A stretch of 64,000 bases of DNA from Ilyonectria destructans (taxonomy: Eukaryota > Ascomycota > Sordariomycetes > Hypocreales > Nectriaceae): assembly GCA_020740775.1 (NCBI GenBank), contig JAHEWK010000011.1:1922001-1986000 (forward strand). The letters are read 5' to 3'. This document shows positions 10,008 to 20,757 of the stretch, one piece after another. Numbering within the stretch: position 1 is the first letter of the stretch; each line of letters opens with the position of its first letter. The notes beneath the pieces are model-generated. The model was not told the DNA's origin and ran no database searches. It saw only the letters and a list, made by a program, of their open reading frames with translations. The position numbers and the translations under genes were made by a program.

Positions 10008-11162
10008 TGAAACTTGACAGCCCAAAGGCAAAACAAAGAACCAAAAAAAAGCATATGGATGCCGCGGGCGATATTCGATACAGAAAATCGACTAATCCTG
10101 ACACATGCTCCGCTCAAGTGGCTTGCTGTGACCTGGTATTCGTGATTTGGGGCTGTTGTCTGTTGGCTGCCTCCTCCCCAACTTGCTAACCCTCCCGAGG
10201 TGTAGTACTTTTGTATCGTGTGCCTTGTGTGCATTTAATCTGGCCAAGTGTATCAGCCCAGTCACCCCTCGCGTCTAGACTCAGACTCGCGATGATCCGG
10301 AACGCTAGTCATTTTGACAATCGATGGGTTGCAGCTCTCAATCTGCCTCACGCATTGCAGCGCTATTCCAAGATTGATCCGATTCGAGGGGCTCTCTGAT
10401 GCCATAATCGTTGGATTCTGTCCAACGTCGATGATATTGGCTACTCGTTTCACCCTTCACATTTCGATAGCATCAACTGATTCCTTGCAAATTGTCTGCC
10501 TCCTGCGTCGTCGTCTTCCTTGTTCCGTGATCCGCTTTGGGAGTCTGGGGCAGCCTGTTTGGCTAAGCGGTCGCCGCGGGCTGCTGCGGGTCGCAGCGTG
10601 TGGGGTGGATCACCGGAAGTTCGGCACTGCACACGACGACCGCGGTGCCGGGTGCCGTAGATGGCTGACGTTGCTAACAACGCCCGCGAATGCTTGTTGC
10701 ACGGCCACCCCGGATGGGCCTTCATTTGCGGTTCTCGATCCTCGTTGGAGCTGAGGGCTGAGCAGGTCCCTTGTTTTGGCTCACCCGCTGCATCTCAGTG
10801 GCCCGGAGTGGCTACCTGACGGGCTAAGTTTACGCTGGCTGCCCGGCAAACCGGCACGGCTGCGATACGTCACTCGCGATACTCGTCTTCTTTCCGCCCT
10901 GGACTGGGATGAGGGGATGCGACGAGCCGCGGCGGTGGGAGGTGAGACAATCCCTTGGAGCTTGAGGCCTCTGGGTCCCCTGAGACACGCGGGCTTCTTG
11001 CTATCAGCCGCCGCCGACGCTATCTAATGCCGAGTACTTAAAGACGACACCCGGCTTTGGAAGCCGTCTCCTCTCAGACCAGTCCTGCACTTCACCAACA
11101 ACTCTAAACGGAACGTTACTTTAAATCCACGATACACCTCCTCCATCTTCATCCAATCCAAA
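10008..11162. other. Intergenic, long upstream region of the Cys-rich mini-gene
   Basis: About 1.15 kb without a supportable ORF. The first part is the BUD27/URI 3' region. The last 150 bp, including an A/C-rich stretch before 11163, look like the leader of the small gene. The length of upstream DNA for a 57-residue gene suggests a sizeable promoter, which is inference. Confidence 0.4.
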
Positions 11163-11390
11163 ATGCCTGCCCCCATGGAGCCCACCCAGCAAGCCCCCAT
11201 GGCTGCCGACAACGGCGCGATTGTCTCCCAGCAGCCCGTGAGTTTCTTCTTCGTCATCCCTTATATCGGGCCCCCAAACTGACAAACAAAGGCTGCTGAG
11301 CCCCAGCCTGATATGTCCATGCGAGGTGGTGAGGAGGCTGGCTGCGAGATCTGCTGCGGTCTCTGCGCCTGCGAGGAGGGCTGCTGCTAA
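11163..11390 (+). CDS. Small cysteine-rich protein, metallothionein-like or CYSTM-like
   Basis: Two exons, 11163-11237 and 11292-11390, joined by a 54-nt intron with GTGAGT donor and AAG acceptor, give 57 residues. The N-terminal half is rich in Pro, Gln, Met and Ala. An MRGGEEAG turn leads to a C-terminal cysteine knot, CEICCGLCACEEGCC, with seven Cys in the last 15 residues. There is no signal peptide and no hydrophobic helix. The C-x2-CC and C-x-C spacing suggests metal (Cu/Zn) binding as in fungal metallothioneins; the Q/P-rich head plus Cys-rich tail also recalls CYSTM stress proteins, though the hydrophobic module is missing. The reading frame, splice sites and stop all agree, so the gene is likely real. 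Function is not established. Confidence 0.72.
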
Positions 11391-12103
11391 ACGCGCCTCA
11401 TCTTTGAATCGAAGTAGATGGCAAGATGATGGAGGGGGACTAGGAATTTTTGCTGGTCCTGGACGAGAGTTTTGTCACTTTATGAGCCCGTTGACAATAG
11501 AAATGATATCCTACTTATAAGTCCATGCCATGATATTGATGAGTGAAGTCACAACTGTTAAAGCTCCCTCTCTTGAGAGAGCACCACGCGCTAGTCGCAG
11601 GTAGGTCCCTTCCTGTGCTTGACTCGTACCGTTCTTCACGCATTCCCCTGCATAATTTGATGTTGATGAACCAATTCCGTGGGCCACGACTATCTGATAG
11701 CTCGTCGTATGATGAAGTTTGACATTCGATATTTAACTTTGACGTAGATTCGATCAAGCCCCTACCACGCACGTGGTCATACGAACCACGGCCAGGTTTA
11801 TTAATAGTCCCCAGGAGCTCCTACTGTTCGTACGGCACATATCATGAATTGGTGGTTGCAAAAATAATTTATATAGGGTAAGTTAGGGGTCATTGGGTGG
11901 CATCACCTTGGGGTCAGGTACTACGTTTCAATGTTGTTTGATGATACTTTCATAACATGGGGAAATTGATACCAAAATGAGAATTTGGTTCACAATGAGT
12001 GACATCTTCAGCCATTACAGATTGCATCTAGTCCTGATACGCTGTTGGTAGGATGGTGGTGACAACATCAAAAAGGAATATTTGCTCCCAGATAGCAAAA
12101 ATG
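11391..12103. other. Intergenic, no gene seen
   Basis: AT-richer stretch between the Cys-rich mini-gene and the tRNA. No ORF here has recognisable features. The minus-strand tRNA is followed by a T-run (as TTTTT near 12096-12100 on that strand), a usual RNA polymerase III terminator. Confidence 0.45.
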
Positions 12104-12177
12104 TGATTCCGCCCGGGCTCGAACCGGGGACCTTCTCGGTGTTAACGAGATGCCATAACCAGCTAGACCACGGAACC
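12104..12177 (-). tRNA. tRNA-Val (anticodon AAC)
   Basis: On the minus strand a full cloverleaf of 74 nt can be drawn. The acceptor stem GGTTCCG pairs with CGGAATC (one G-U pair), with discriminator A. The anticodon stem TCTCG/CGAGA encloses the loop TTAACAC with anticodon AAC. The T stem CCCGG/CCGGG encloses TTCGAGC, which also forms the internal B box. The D arm carries the usual GG in AGCTGGTTA. No intron is present. A T-run just downstream should terminate RNA polymerase III. Confidence 0.95.
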
Positions 12178-12583
12178 AAGCTGTGGTGCTTGTTGAAGAA
12201 ACGGGTTGCTGTATGTATATATGAAGCTTTCCTGATGTGGTTTGGTTGCAGGTTTGGAGCCCTCGATGTGGGGTTGCTCTCCTCCGTGCGGGATGGAACA
12301 TCATCTTATCATGGAGCAGCAGGTCAGTAACTACCCTAAACACCGATATTTGCTTTCCTAAGTTTTCTATTTCTTGGACCAGACATCACTTTTATTTTTA
12401 GTCTTCATGTATGGTAAGTGGATTGGCTCTTTGGTATCTCCAACCTCGTGTACAGTAATCAAGTACATCGCTGGCCCATCGCATGATTGCATACGCCAGC
12501 ATCCCAATACCAATATCTTGGCTCTTCCATGTCGTACACAGATCGTACATCCATCACTAATTGATATATCATAATTTCCATCG
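12178..12583. other. Intergenic, tRNA upstream region and 3' region of the twin-CX9C gene
   Basis: No supportable gene. It should include the 3' UTR of the minus-strand DUF3128-like gene on the right and upstream DNA of the minus-strand tRNA on the left. Confidence 0.4.
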
Positions 12584-13572
12584 TTATTTCCCACTCTTTC
12601 CAAATAGTGTCGACAGATAGTCCGTGAAAGTCGAGTTGCCTGCGGCTTGTCGCTTCTGTCGCTCGTCCTTTTGCGTGTCCCAGATCTCCTGCACCTGCCC
12701 AGCAACTACTGACTTGGCGTGCAAATCCGCTCGAAGAGCCGCCTCTTCTATTGCACGCTCCTCCACTGGCAGCTGGTCCAGCTTCTCCTTCCATTGCTGC
12801 TGTAGCTCTTCGCTGGGCGTGAATATGTCGGCCTTCGGCTTGGGAACGACCGGCTCGAAGACTGGGATTGGAAGGCCTTCCGCCTTGGCCTTCTCCACGG
12901 CAGCCTCGTGGCCAATCATCCGTTGGTAGAGAGAGTCGGCGTGCATCTGAATGTCCTCCTCCACCAAAGCTGATCTCCCCGATACTGATCCATATCCCAG
13001 GGCACGGAGGAATCGCTGCGGGACTCGTTAGCAGACCGTGACATGCGGCGTTTGGGTCGTGGAATCAGTAGCCTTACCGCTTGCATTGTGTAGCATCTCT
13101 CAAATTTCCGCACTTGAATCCGGCACATCTGTATTTGGTCGTCCCAGCTGCCATGCTTCATGCAATTCACCCACTCCTCCTGGGACTCCGCGCAATTCTC
13201 CAGGGCTGCCCTTCCAATTGCCTCCTTCCGCTCCTTGTAGCCCTCCAAGACGCCCATTAACTTGTCATGGTCGCTCGCCGTTTCGGCTTCGATTTGCGCC
13301 AGCGGTCGGTATGTCTTCCAGATGTCGGCATACCGGCCGTCCTGGAACAGGCTGGCCGAAGGTACGCTGGGGCCCTGAGCTCCCGCCTCTGCTACCGGGG
13401 AGTCGCCATTGCCGTGTGATTGAGGTTGCGAAGCCTTCGTAGGCGAGGAGTGTTGTTTTGCTGAGTACTTGACGGGGGATTCTTTCTCGAGGAATTCGCG
13501 AAGTTTGGGATCGAGTTTTCCGAGAGGGTCCTCCGATTTGTCGGTGCCGAGGACCGATGAGATCCAGCCCAT
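12584..13572 (-). CDS. Emi1-like twin-CX9C protein (DUF3128)
   Basis: Two exons, 13572-13078 and 13015-12584, with a 62-nt intron, give 308 residues. The N-terminus MGWISSVLGTDKSEDPL and the phrase REFLEKESPVKY match Emi1/DUF3128 proteins. Residues 127-160 hold an exact twin CX9C motif: Cys127-x9-Cys137 and Cys150-x9-Cys160. This fold forms two disulphides and is usually imported into the mitochondrial intermembrane space by Mia40, although the site of action of Emi1 proteins is not settled. Yeast Emi1 is linked to meiotic induction and respiration. The C-terminal 140 residues after the intron (helical, Lys/Glu/Gln-rich) are a filamentous-fungal extension. Start chosen at the first Met, which gives the conserved N-terminus. 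Confidence 0.82.
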
Positions 13573-14233
13573 TGCTACGGATGTAGGGAATCGGTCGTCG
13601 GTTTTGGATTGAGAGGCGGAATTTGGATTGGGAGGTTGCAGTCAAGTTTGGAGCTCTGGAATTCCTACTGGACCTGGAATCTCGCGATGGATCTGCGAAG
13701 AGTTGAGGGGTACGAAAAATCAGGGGGCACTGTATAATACACTGTACGATTCGATATTTTCGCCGTGCTCGTGTCTGCGGTTGCACAATTGATATGTCTG
13801 CTACTAAAACACAAAACCAACTACATCATACTGACGCAAGACATCATCATGTTTAATTATCCAGTCAAATGAAATTTGCCATGTTGCTCAATCCGAGCGT
13901 ACGAGCTTGGATTGGATGTGCATGCTCTCAGTCACCATGAATTCAGTTTGGCTCTCACAGCAGCAGAATCGTCACTGGAAATTGGTCATTGTTTGGGATG
14001 CGAACGGTCAAAGACAAGAACGTAATCTTGAGACCCCGGAGACCCTTTTGCTAGCCATATCACGCCCAACTGAATCGTGAACCCCAGATAATTGTCTTCG
14101 TGAATCCTTTTATTCGCGATTGCATCTATAGCACAATCATTTGCAAAGCAACTTCCGGTGCCCGACCCTTCAGTAGAAATGTCCCATTTCCTCTGATGCT
14201 TATCACGCCAAAAATGCCAGAAAGGTGCCCAAT
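13573..14233. other. Intergenic, promoter of the twin-CX9C gene and 3' region of RPS11
   Basis: Both flanking genes are on the minus strand. The stretch should contain the 3' UTR of RPS11 on the right and the promoter of the Emi1-like gene on the left. No additional ORF is supportable. Confidence 0.4.
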
Positions 14234-15024
14234 TTAGAACTTGCTGAACTTCTTGACCTGCTTGCCAGTTCGGGGCAGCACGCGCAGGACGTTGAAGCGG
14301 ACCTGATATACATGTTAGCTTGTTTCCGGTATGGTCGTAGCTCGGGGTTTCTCGGACGTACAGTCTTGCTGAGGGGACGGCACTGGCCAACGGTAACCTG
14401 GTCACCCTCCTCGACACGGAAAGCGGGAGAGACGTGGGCAGCGAGGTTCTTGTGGCGCTTCTCGTAACGAGAGTACTTGGGGATGAAGTGCAAGTACTCT
14501 CTTCGGATGATGACGGTTCGGTGCATCTTGGTGGAAACGACGGTGCCGGTTAGGATACGGCCACGGATGGAGACGAGGCCGGTGAAGGGGCACTTCTTGT
14601 CTGCAGCGCAAAAAGGTCAGCAACGGTTCCATCCCAGATGTTCCACCCAGTTCGATTCAGTTTGACGTGGCCTCTCAAGAGCCAGGCCCTTTCCCATTCC
14701 ACAACAACCACCGCCTGGGACCACATGGGACATCCCCGTTTGTTCGTTCCAAACTCGATCCAATCGTCGACATGTCGCACGTACCGATGTAGGTGCCCTC
14801 AATGGCGGTCTTGGGGGTACGGAAACCCAGACCAACCTCCTTGTACCATCGTCGGCCACCCTTGCCCGGTCGGGAGGTCTTGGTTCTGATCTTCGCGTTT
14901 TGGAAGATGTGCGGCTGCTTCTGGAAAGCGCGCTCCGACTGGACGGTCAACTCGGTCGCCCTGAGCAAAGGTTAGCGACCCGGTTGTTTGAGTATCGTAG
15001 ATCGATCGCGTTGAAGACTGACAT
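14234..15024 (-). CDS. RPS11: 40S ribosomal protein S11 (uS17)
   Basis: Small-subunit ribosomal protein. Four coding exons on the minus strand: 15024-15023, 14960-14785, 14600-14362 and 14302-14234, giving 161 residues. The first coding exon holds only the A and T of the start codon; the intron starts GTCAGT and the next exon supplies the G, restoring [16 protein letters not shown], the standard S11 N-terminus. The uS17 core is clear ([46 protein letters not shown]). The C-terminus is KQVKKFSKF. Every junction keeps frame. Several introns near the 5' end are usual for fungal ribosomal protein genes. It diverges from SPC7 over 446 bp. Confidence 0.95.
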
Positions 15025-15470
15025 CTTGAATTATCCTTCTCGGGCAGGTACCGTTTCGAGAGGGCGTGTCGTGGTGAGTGGGTGAGGCGAGGTTGAGATT
15101 GGCTATGATAGAGGGCAGTTTTGCGCAGATGGAGAAGTAGGGCAAGTCCCACACTATTTTTTGCGTGCACTTTCGGGCCTTAGGGCTTGCAAAATTTGGA
15201 TTGGCCATGTAGCCGAGCCTCCTGATTGGAGAGTGGCTGCTTCGTGCACGTGACCTGCAAAGAGTGGAGCTGGGGGAACGCTATCACGTGAATGGGCGTC
15301 GAGCACAGGCCGCGGTGGGTGACACCAAGCTTGGCAAAGTGGGTCAGACCCTGTTGCTGGCCGCCAAAGTAAACAAACACAGATGGGTCGCGATATACAG
15401 ACAGCCCACCACCACTTTATCGCCGCGTGGGGAACTGTTTGTCACGACAAGATCAAACAACACCACCAAA
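15025..15470. promoter_or_regulatory. Divergent promoter region of RPS11 and SPC7
   Basis: The two start codons are 446 bp apart and point away from each other. A highly expressed ribosomal gene and a low-level kinetochore gene therefore share this region. No specific site is claimed. Confidence 0.5.
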
Positions 15471-18400
15471 ATGGCACCTTCAGCTGATGCCACGGTGCCT
15501 GCAACGCGGCGCACGCGCAAGTCCATTAGTTCGCACACCGACATGCGAAGGGCAATGGAGAAAGAGAATGCGACAGTCGACGTCACTAGCACGCTGGCTG
15601 CCAGTCGCAAGAAGTCAAGAAGCAAGAGTCTTGGCCCTGGAGGGCTCGATGCTCTGAGGCAAGGTAGCGGTAATCGTCGCGCAGTAAGACGGCTCATATC
15701 CTAATTTCTCGAGCAGCTTCTAATTCCGCCCAGTCTTTAGCAGCGCCCGCGAAACCCCCGCGCTCGATTCTCAAACCAACCATTTCTTTGCTCCCCGAGA
15801 TCCCACCGATGAAACCCAAGCAGGCAGACTTGATAGATTTTAGCGAACCATCGAAAGAAACAACCGTCGCCAAGCCAGCAGGTGGGGAGCCCAATGGCTC
15901 AAAGGTTGCTGTTCGGACGGAGGAGGAGCAACAGGCCGCTGCCAGGGACCGAGAGGAGCGAGATCGCCGCGATGCTCGTCGCAAGTCCCTAGCCAACCGA
16001 AGAGTATCATTTGCTGCCGAGGCGACGCTTCACACATTTCATGAAATTGAGCACATGCCAGACTCGACGAATGCAGGGAAACGAAATCCTGGCCGTGGCC
16101 AGTCACAAAATGCGCCAGAGCCTGCTAACAACGAGGAAGAGCTTCATCAAAGAAAGCAACGCCGGAGCTCGGGACTTCCCGCTCTCAACTTTCACGACTC
16201 GGATGACGACACCAACACCTCGACTATTTACAGCGATGACTCCGAGCTTGCAGATGCGGTGGAAGATGTCGAAGATGAGGGCTCAAGCAGCGACTCCGAC
16301 GATGGAACTATGATGACCATCGACGGGGAAGAAGTTACTGGCACCACAGTTGCATCGGACAGATCCGTTGACGAAACCGGAGATTCTTCGACCCTTGACG
16401 CAGCCCTCAGGCTTGCAGCACGGACAGCTGGAAACCAGCGTTTGGGAGATGATGAGAGTGACGAAGACGATGGAGAAGAGTTTATCCCCTCTTTTGGATG
16501 GGGGGCCCAAGGCAGCAAGCCGAATGCTGCAGCCCAAGACCAAGAAAACAAACCCTCTCAACCACCCTCTCAACCACAGCAATCGCAACCCCACCAACCG
16601 GCCAATGATGATACGGACATGGACATGGACATGGACATGGATATGGATGAGACCCGAGCTGTTGGCGGCATCATTAGGTCTGCGGTAGCTCAAGAACTCG
16701 AACCCGAGGAGGAAATGTCCATGGATGTCACTCGTGTGCTTGGCGGCATTCTCCCCCAAGTCCGGACCGAGAAGCAGCAACGCACTATGGCGGAAGACGA
16801 AGACGACGATGCCCCGATGGAAGAGGCAACTATGGAGTTCACTACCGCCATTGGCGGTATCCACCGGCATGCACCCGACGAAGATGATGAATCGGAAGAC
16901 AACGAGGACATGTCTATGGAGCTCACAACTGTTATGGGTGGCGTGTTATCACAGCAAAAGAGGAAAAGCATAGCGGCTACCCGAAGAAGAACGATCAATC
17001 GAACCAAAAATCTCGGGATGGACGAAACTGCAATGGATATGGACATGGACATGACCGTTGGCGTCGGTCGAATCATCTCTGCCACTCTTGATAACAAGGA
17101 TAATGACGATGACGATGAAGATGACGAAGCGGACGCTACAATGGGAATGGAAATGACGACGGCCATCGGCGGTATTCTCAACAATGGGACGAATGGCTCA
17201 CGAAACCTTGGGAAGCAGATCATGGAGCAAGAAGCTGATATGCCTGATAGCCCTGTCAAGGCGGTTATAGCTATGGTGAACCACACCTCGCCTGCTAAGC
17301 AGCTAGCAGTCCAGACTGCACTTGAGGCTTCGCCAGAGACAATCAGCCCTGGCCTCTCAGCCTTCCATGGGAATGGATTGCGACGCAGTGTTGGTCCTCA
17401 AGTCTCAACACAACACCAGTCTCCTGAGATACTCCGAACCCCGTCTCCCGCGAAGTTCTCTGCGACATCACAATCGGCGGCGCAAAAGACCAAGACTCCA
17501 ACACCTGTCAAGCCTTCAACACCTCGGGTGGGCTCAGCTTCCTCGACCAAGATTACCCCAAGGGCCTCGATGAGAAATTCGCGGTCTGCATCTCCGAAGC
17601 GACCATCTCCTGCAAAGTCGAATACCAGAACACCTTCACCAGTCAAATCTGCGCAGAGAAAGAAGAGTCTTTTCCAGGAAGATCTCATGACAGGCAATAA
17701 AACACCGACGGTCGTTTTAACCCCTCAAACTCGGAGACTTTCTGGAGTTGGTGCCGATCGAGCTGGCCTCGGATCTCCGCAGGTTGCCGCGTTGTTTGAC
17801 CGAAGAGGCTCAATTGGGGACATGGCCAGCACGTTTGTTCCTGGGCGGAAAGGGGTCTCATTCCAGAACCCTCAGGAAATGGTGGACGAACTGGAAAAAG
17901 AGCGCCAAGATGAAGAGGACAAAGAAAATCGACGCAGAATCCTTGAACGCGAAGCCGATGGGGAAGCTACTCTCAACCTCAGAGAGATGATTGATAGTAT
18001 GAGTCCTAAGCGACACCCGCTGAAAGGCCGCAAGAGTCTTCACGTTGGCAGTGCTAAGGGAATCCTTGGAAAGCGACCAAACGAGCTTGACGACGAAGAT
18101 GAGGCAGAGGAAAATGACGGCATCAAGAGGCTTAAGGGGCATCAGAGCAGCCCGGTGAAGAATGTCAAGCTGAAGCAGCCGCCTTCCAAGGCTGAGACGA
18201 CCGGTCGACTCACGAAATCACTTCGAAAGAGTTTCCAGCCAAATTTCAACAGCTCCACACCAACCCTATCCTCTCCTCAACGATCTAGCCCAGCCACGAC
18301 TCCCAAGAACCAGGGCCGTTTCAAGGATATCCAAGACGACCACACCGGCCACTCAGTAAACTTTGCAGACTCAACGGTGAAGGATGCTGCTCAGCTCGAA

Positions 18401-19946
18401 GACGAAGCCGATGGGGAGCGCATTCACCTCCAAGACTTCCTTAACATGACTTCCATCCGCTTTATGGAATTGACCACCACGAAGCGCCGCCACACCACCG
18501 TCCCTGGAACCCTCCAGTCCGGCTTTTCCGCTGAAGGCGAAGACGACCTATCTCTTCAACGATGTGTTGTGGCTGGTGCTTGCACGGTGCCCATGTTGGA
18601 GTTGTACCAGCACTCTTGCCGGGAGCTGAAAAAATACATTTCTGAAGGGCGACGGATGGTCAAGGAGATTGAGACTGATACGTTCGAGGAGAACCCGACC
18701 CTGTTTAAGGAGTACATGGCCGCTACGCCCGAAGTGAAAGCTCTTATGGACAATCAGTTCAAGAACGTCAAGACCCACGCTCGACTTCTGAGCAAGGCCA
18801 TGTGGTACGAGTGGCGCATGAAGCTTCAGGATGGACTCAAGGACGGCCTCGTGAGGATTGATGAAGGTATGGAGGTCGACCAAGAGTGCCTTGAGAAGCA
18901 GAAGGCTCTTCTTGACTCTGTTATGCCTGCCCTCCAGACTCGCTACAATGCGCTTGTGGAGGAAAGCAACAACCTCGAAGAGGTCGCGCAAGAACTTGCT
19001 GATTGCGATCCGTCCGAACTCGAGGCTGCGCGTGAGGAGCTGTCTTCCCTAGATGACGATATCGAACACAAGAAGAAGCTCATTGCACAGCTTCGCGAAC
19101 AATTCAAGGCGTCAGAGGCTGATATCGAAACTTTAACGGCCCAGAAGCAGCAGTGTCTTGGGGATATCAAAGAGTCCGAGACCATTCGCGAGGAGTGCCG
19201 CGGCTGGACAAGCACAGAGGTCAACAGCCTCAAAGGTATGCTTCCCCCGACTCTTTGTACGCTTGAAGAGAGTTGCTGACATATAATTAACTCTAGCCCG
19301 CGTTGATGCAATCGAGAAGGAGCATGGCTGGTCTGTGACTGGGATATCTGGCACGACATTGTCCATGGCGTACAAGCGCGAAATCGAGATTGTTTTTGAC
19401 ATTGCAGCCTTCCAAACTCATAAGCCCAATTCGAGAATCGACCTCTGGTACATCGCCGACGCAAGGGAGCGTGACCCGCTGCCCAAGACGATCGAGAAGG
19501 ACTTTTTCCTCCAGTGCATCCGTGATCATATTCGGGCACTACCACAGAGTCGCACGGAGACCTCTCATCTGCTTAACATGGTCCGACTTGCTTGGGACAA
19601 GGCCAACTGGGTTTCGTCTCAGATCAGCCGCCTCAACGTCACATTCCCCACAGCAGTCAAGAAGACATCTGATTCCAATGTGGCGATGTCGGCTTCTTTG
19701 CTGCTGGTCCCCCTTGAGACTCGGGTAGAAGCTACGTTGAACTTGAGCGGCCAAAGTGGACCCGACGGTCTCGAGATTGCAATTACTCCCGAGACCAAGG
19801 TTGTGTACGGGGAACATTTCAATGTGTCAAAAGTGAGCGAGTTCTTGGCCACAAGGATTGGTAAACACGTCGGCGCAGGAGAGGAAGAGTGGAGCGACGT
19901 AATGGTTGAGTTGCACGGAAGGTTGATTGCCAGGGGTAGGAAGTAA
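15471..19946 (+). CDS. SPC7: Kinetochore scaffold Spc7/KNL1
   Basis: Outer-kinetochore scaffold that recruits spindle-checkpoint proteins and PP1. Exons 15471-15683, 15734-19235 and 19297-19946 give 1454 residues. Introns are 50 and 61 nt; the first was placed by frame, giving GNRRASLAAPAKPPRSILKP across the junction. Two PP1-docking motifs are visible: SILK at about residue 82 and RVSF at about 160. Six MELT-like blocks follow near residues 375, 401, 437, 466, 509 and 543 (MDETRAVGGI, MDVTRVLGGI, MEFTTAIGGI, MELTTVMGGV, MDMTVGVGRI, MEMTTAIGGI), which in this family are Mps1 phosphorylation sites binding Bub3-Bub1. A long Ser/Pro/Lys-rich disordered stretch follows. The C-terminal 490 residues, starting near HLQDFLNMTSIRFM, are the Spc7 domain: coiled coils and a terminal RWD-type fold that binds the Mis12 complex. 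Confidence 0.95.
16615..16647 (+). repeat. GACATG hexanucleotide repeat inside SPC7
   Basis: About five copies of a GACATG/GATATG unit encode an alternating Asp-Met run (DMDMDMDMDMD) just before the first MELT-like block of Spc7. It is a microsatellite-type tract in frame, so copy-number change would only alter Asp-Met length. Confidence 0.8.
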
Positions 19947-20757
19947 GGAATTTTTTTTTGGATTCAATAGGACAATGAGTAACGACGGGCTTGGGAACAC
20001 GTCTGAGGGAGGCAATGGCGTTGGTTGGAAGAAAGATACCTTGTTTGTATACGTAAGGGATTCAGTCAACTCTTTGTTGACTGTACTGAATATCATGAAC
20101 ACGACCTTGTCCTTTATAGGGCTGAAACTTGATTGCGCCGTTTGCTGTCTGGTGTTTGTCCCTGGTCTCCAGCATGGAATTGGGCTCGGGTCATGCATGG
20201 CTAGCATGCCGCGATTTGCGCTAGACAGCGCTTAACAAGTTGGTTTAGTAAAGCGTTCAACTTAATGTGACATATCAATTACACGGATCCAGAACTGAAC
20301 AAGAGTTGCGATGTGTGATTGTTCTAGCAACAAACCTCTCGCCCTACCCTTTGTCTTTATTCGCTGCTGTCAAACAAACGCGCATTCACTTGGCGGGCCG
20401 CTCGTTTGTCTTTCTGCTTCCATTGATCAGATTTCATTCACTGTGGGCTCACCTTGGAACAAACAAACAATGGCATTATCAAAGCCTGCAAGTGTTGTCA
20501 GCTGCAAGTCAACTGGCAGCTGCTGACACTTGAACATATCTATATAAACATGCTGTTACTGAGAACATCCCCTTCTCTCTTCTTCCTTTTTCTCATACTT
20601 TCCCTGCACTCTTCCCAGCTTCCTTTTCCTTCTCTTTCCCGAGAACAACCACAACTCCATCTCAGGTCACGGCGGAATCTAATCTCATTTGATCTTTAAC
20701 CCACAATCCCGCATCACTGTGAGCACCCAATACCGAAGACTTGGAGTGGAAAGCAAG
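19947..20757. other. Intergenic, 3' region of SPC7 and leader of the repeat-rich gene
   Basis: No supportable gene. A strong CT-rich tract at about 20568-20642 precedes the start at 20758, as is typical upstream of fungal transcription starts. Confidence 0.45.

Noticed and set aside
16228..17286. Long Ser-rich open frames antisense to SPC7
   Set aside because: They are the reverse reading of Asp/Glu and Met-Asp repeats in Spc7, with no start context or domain.
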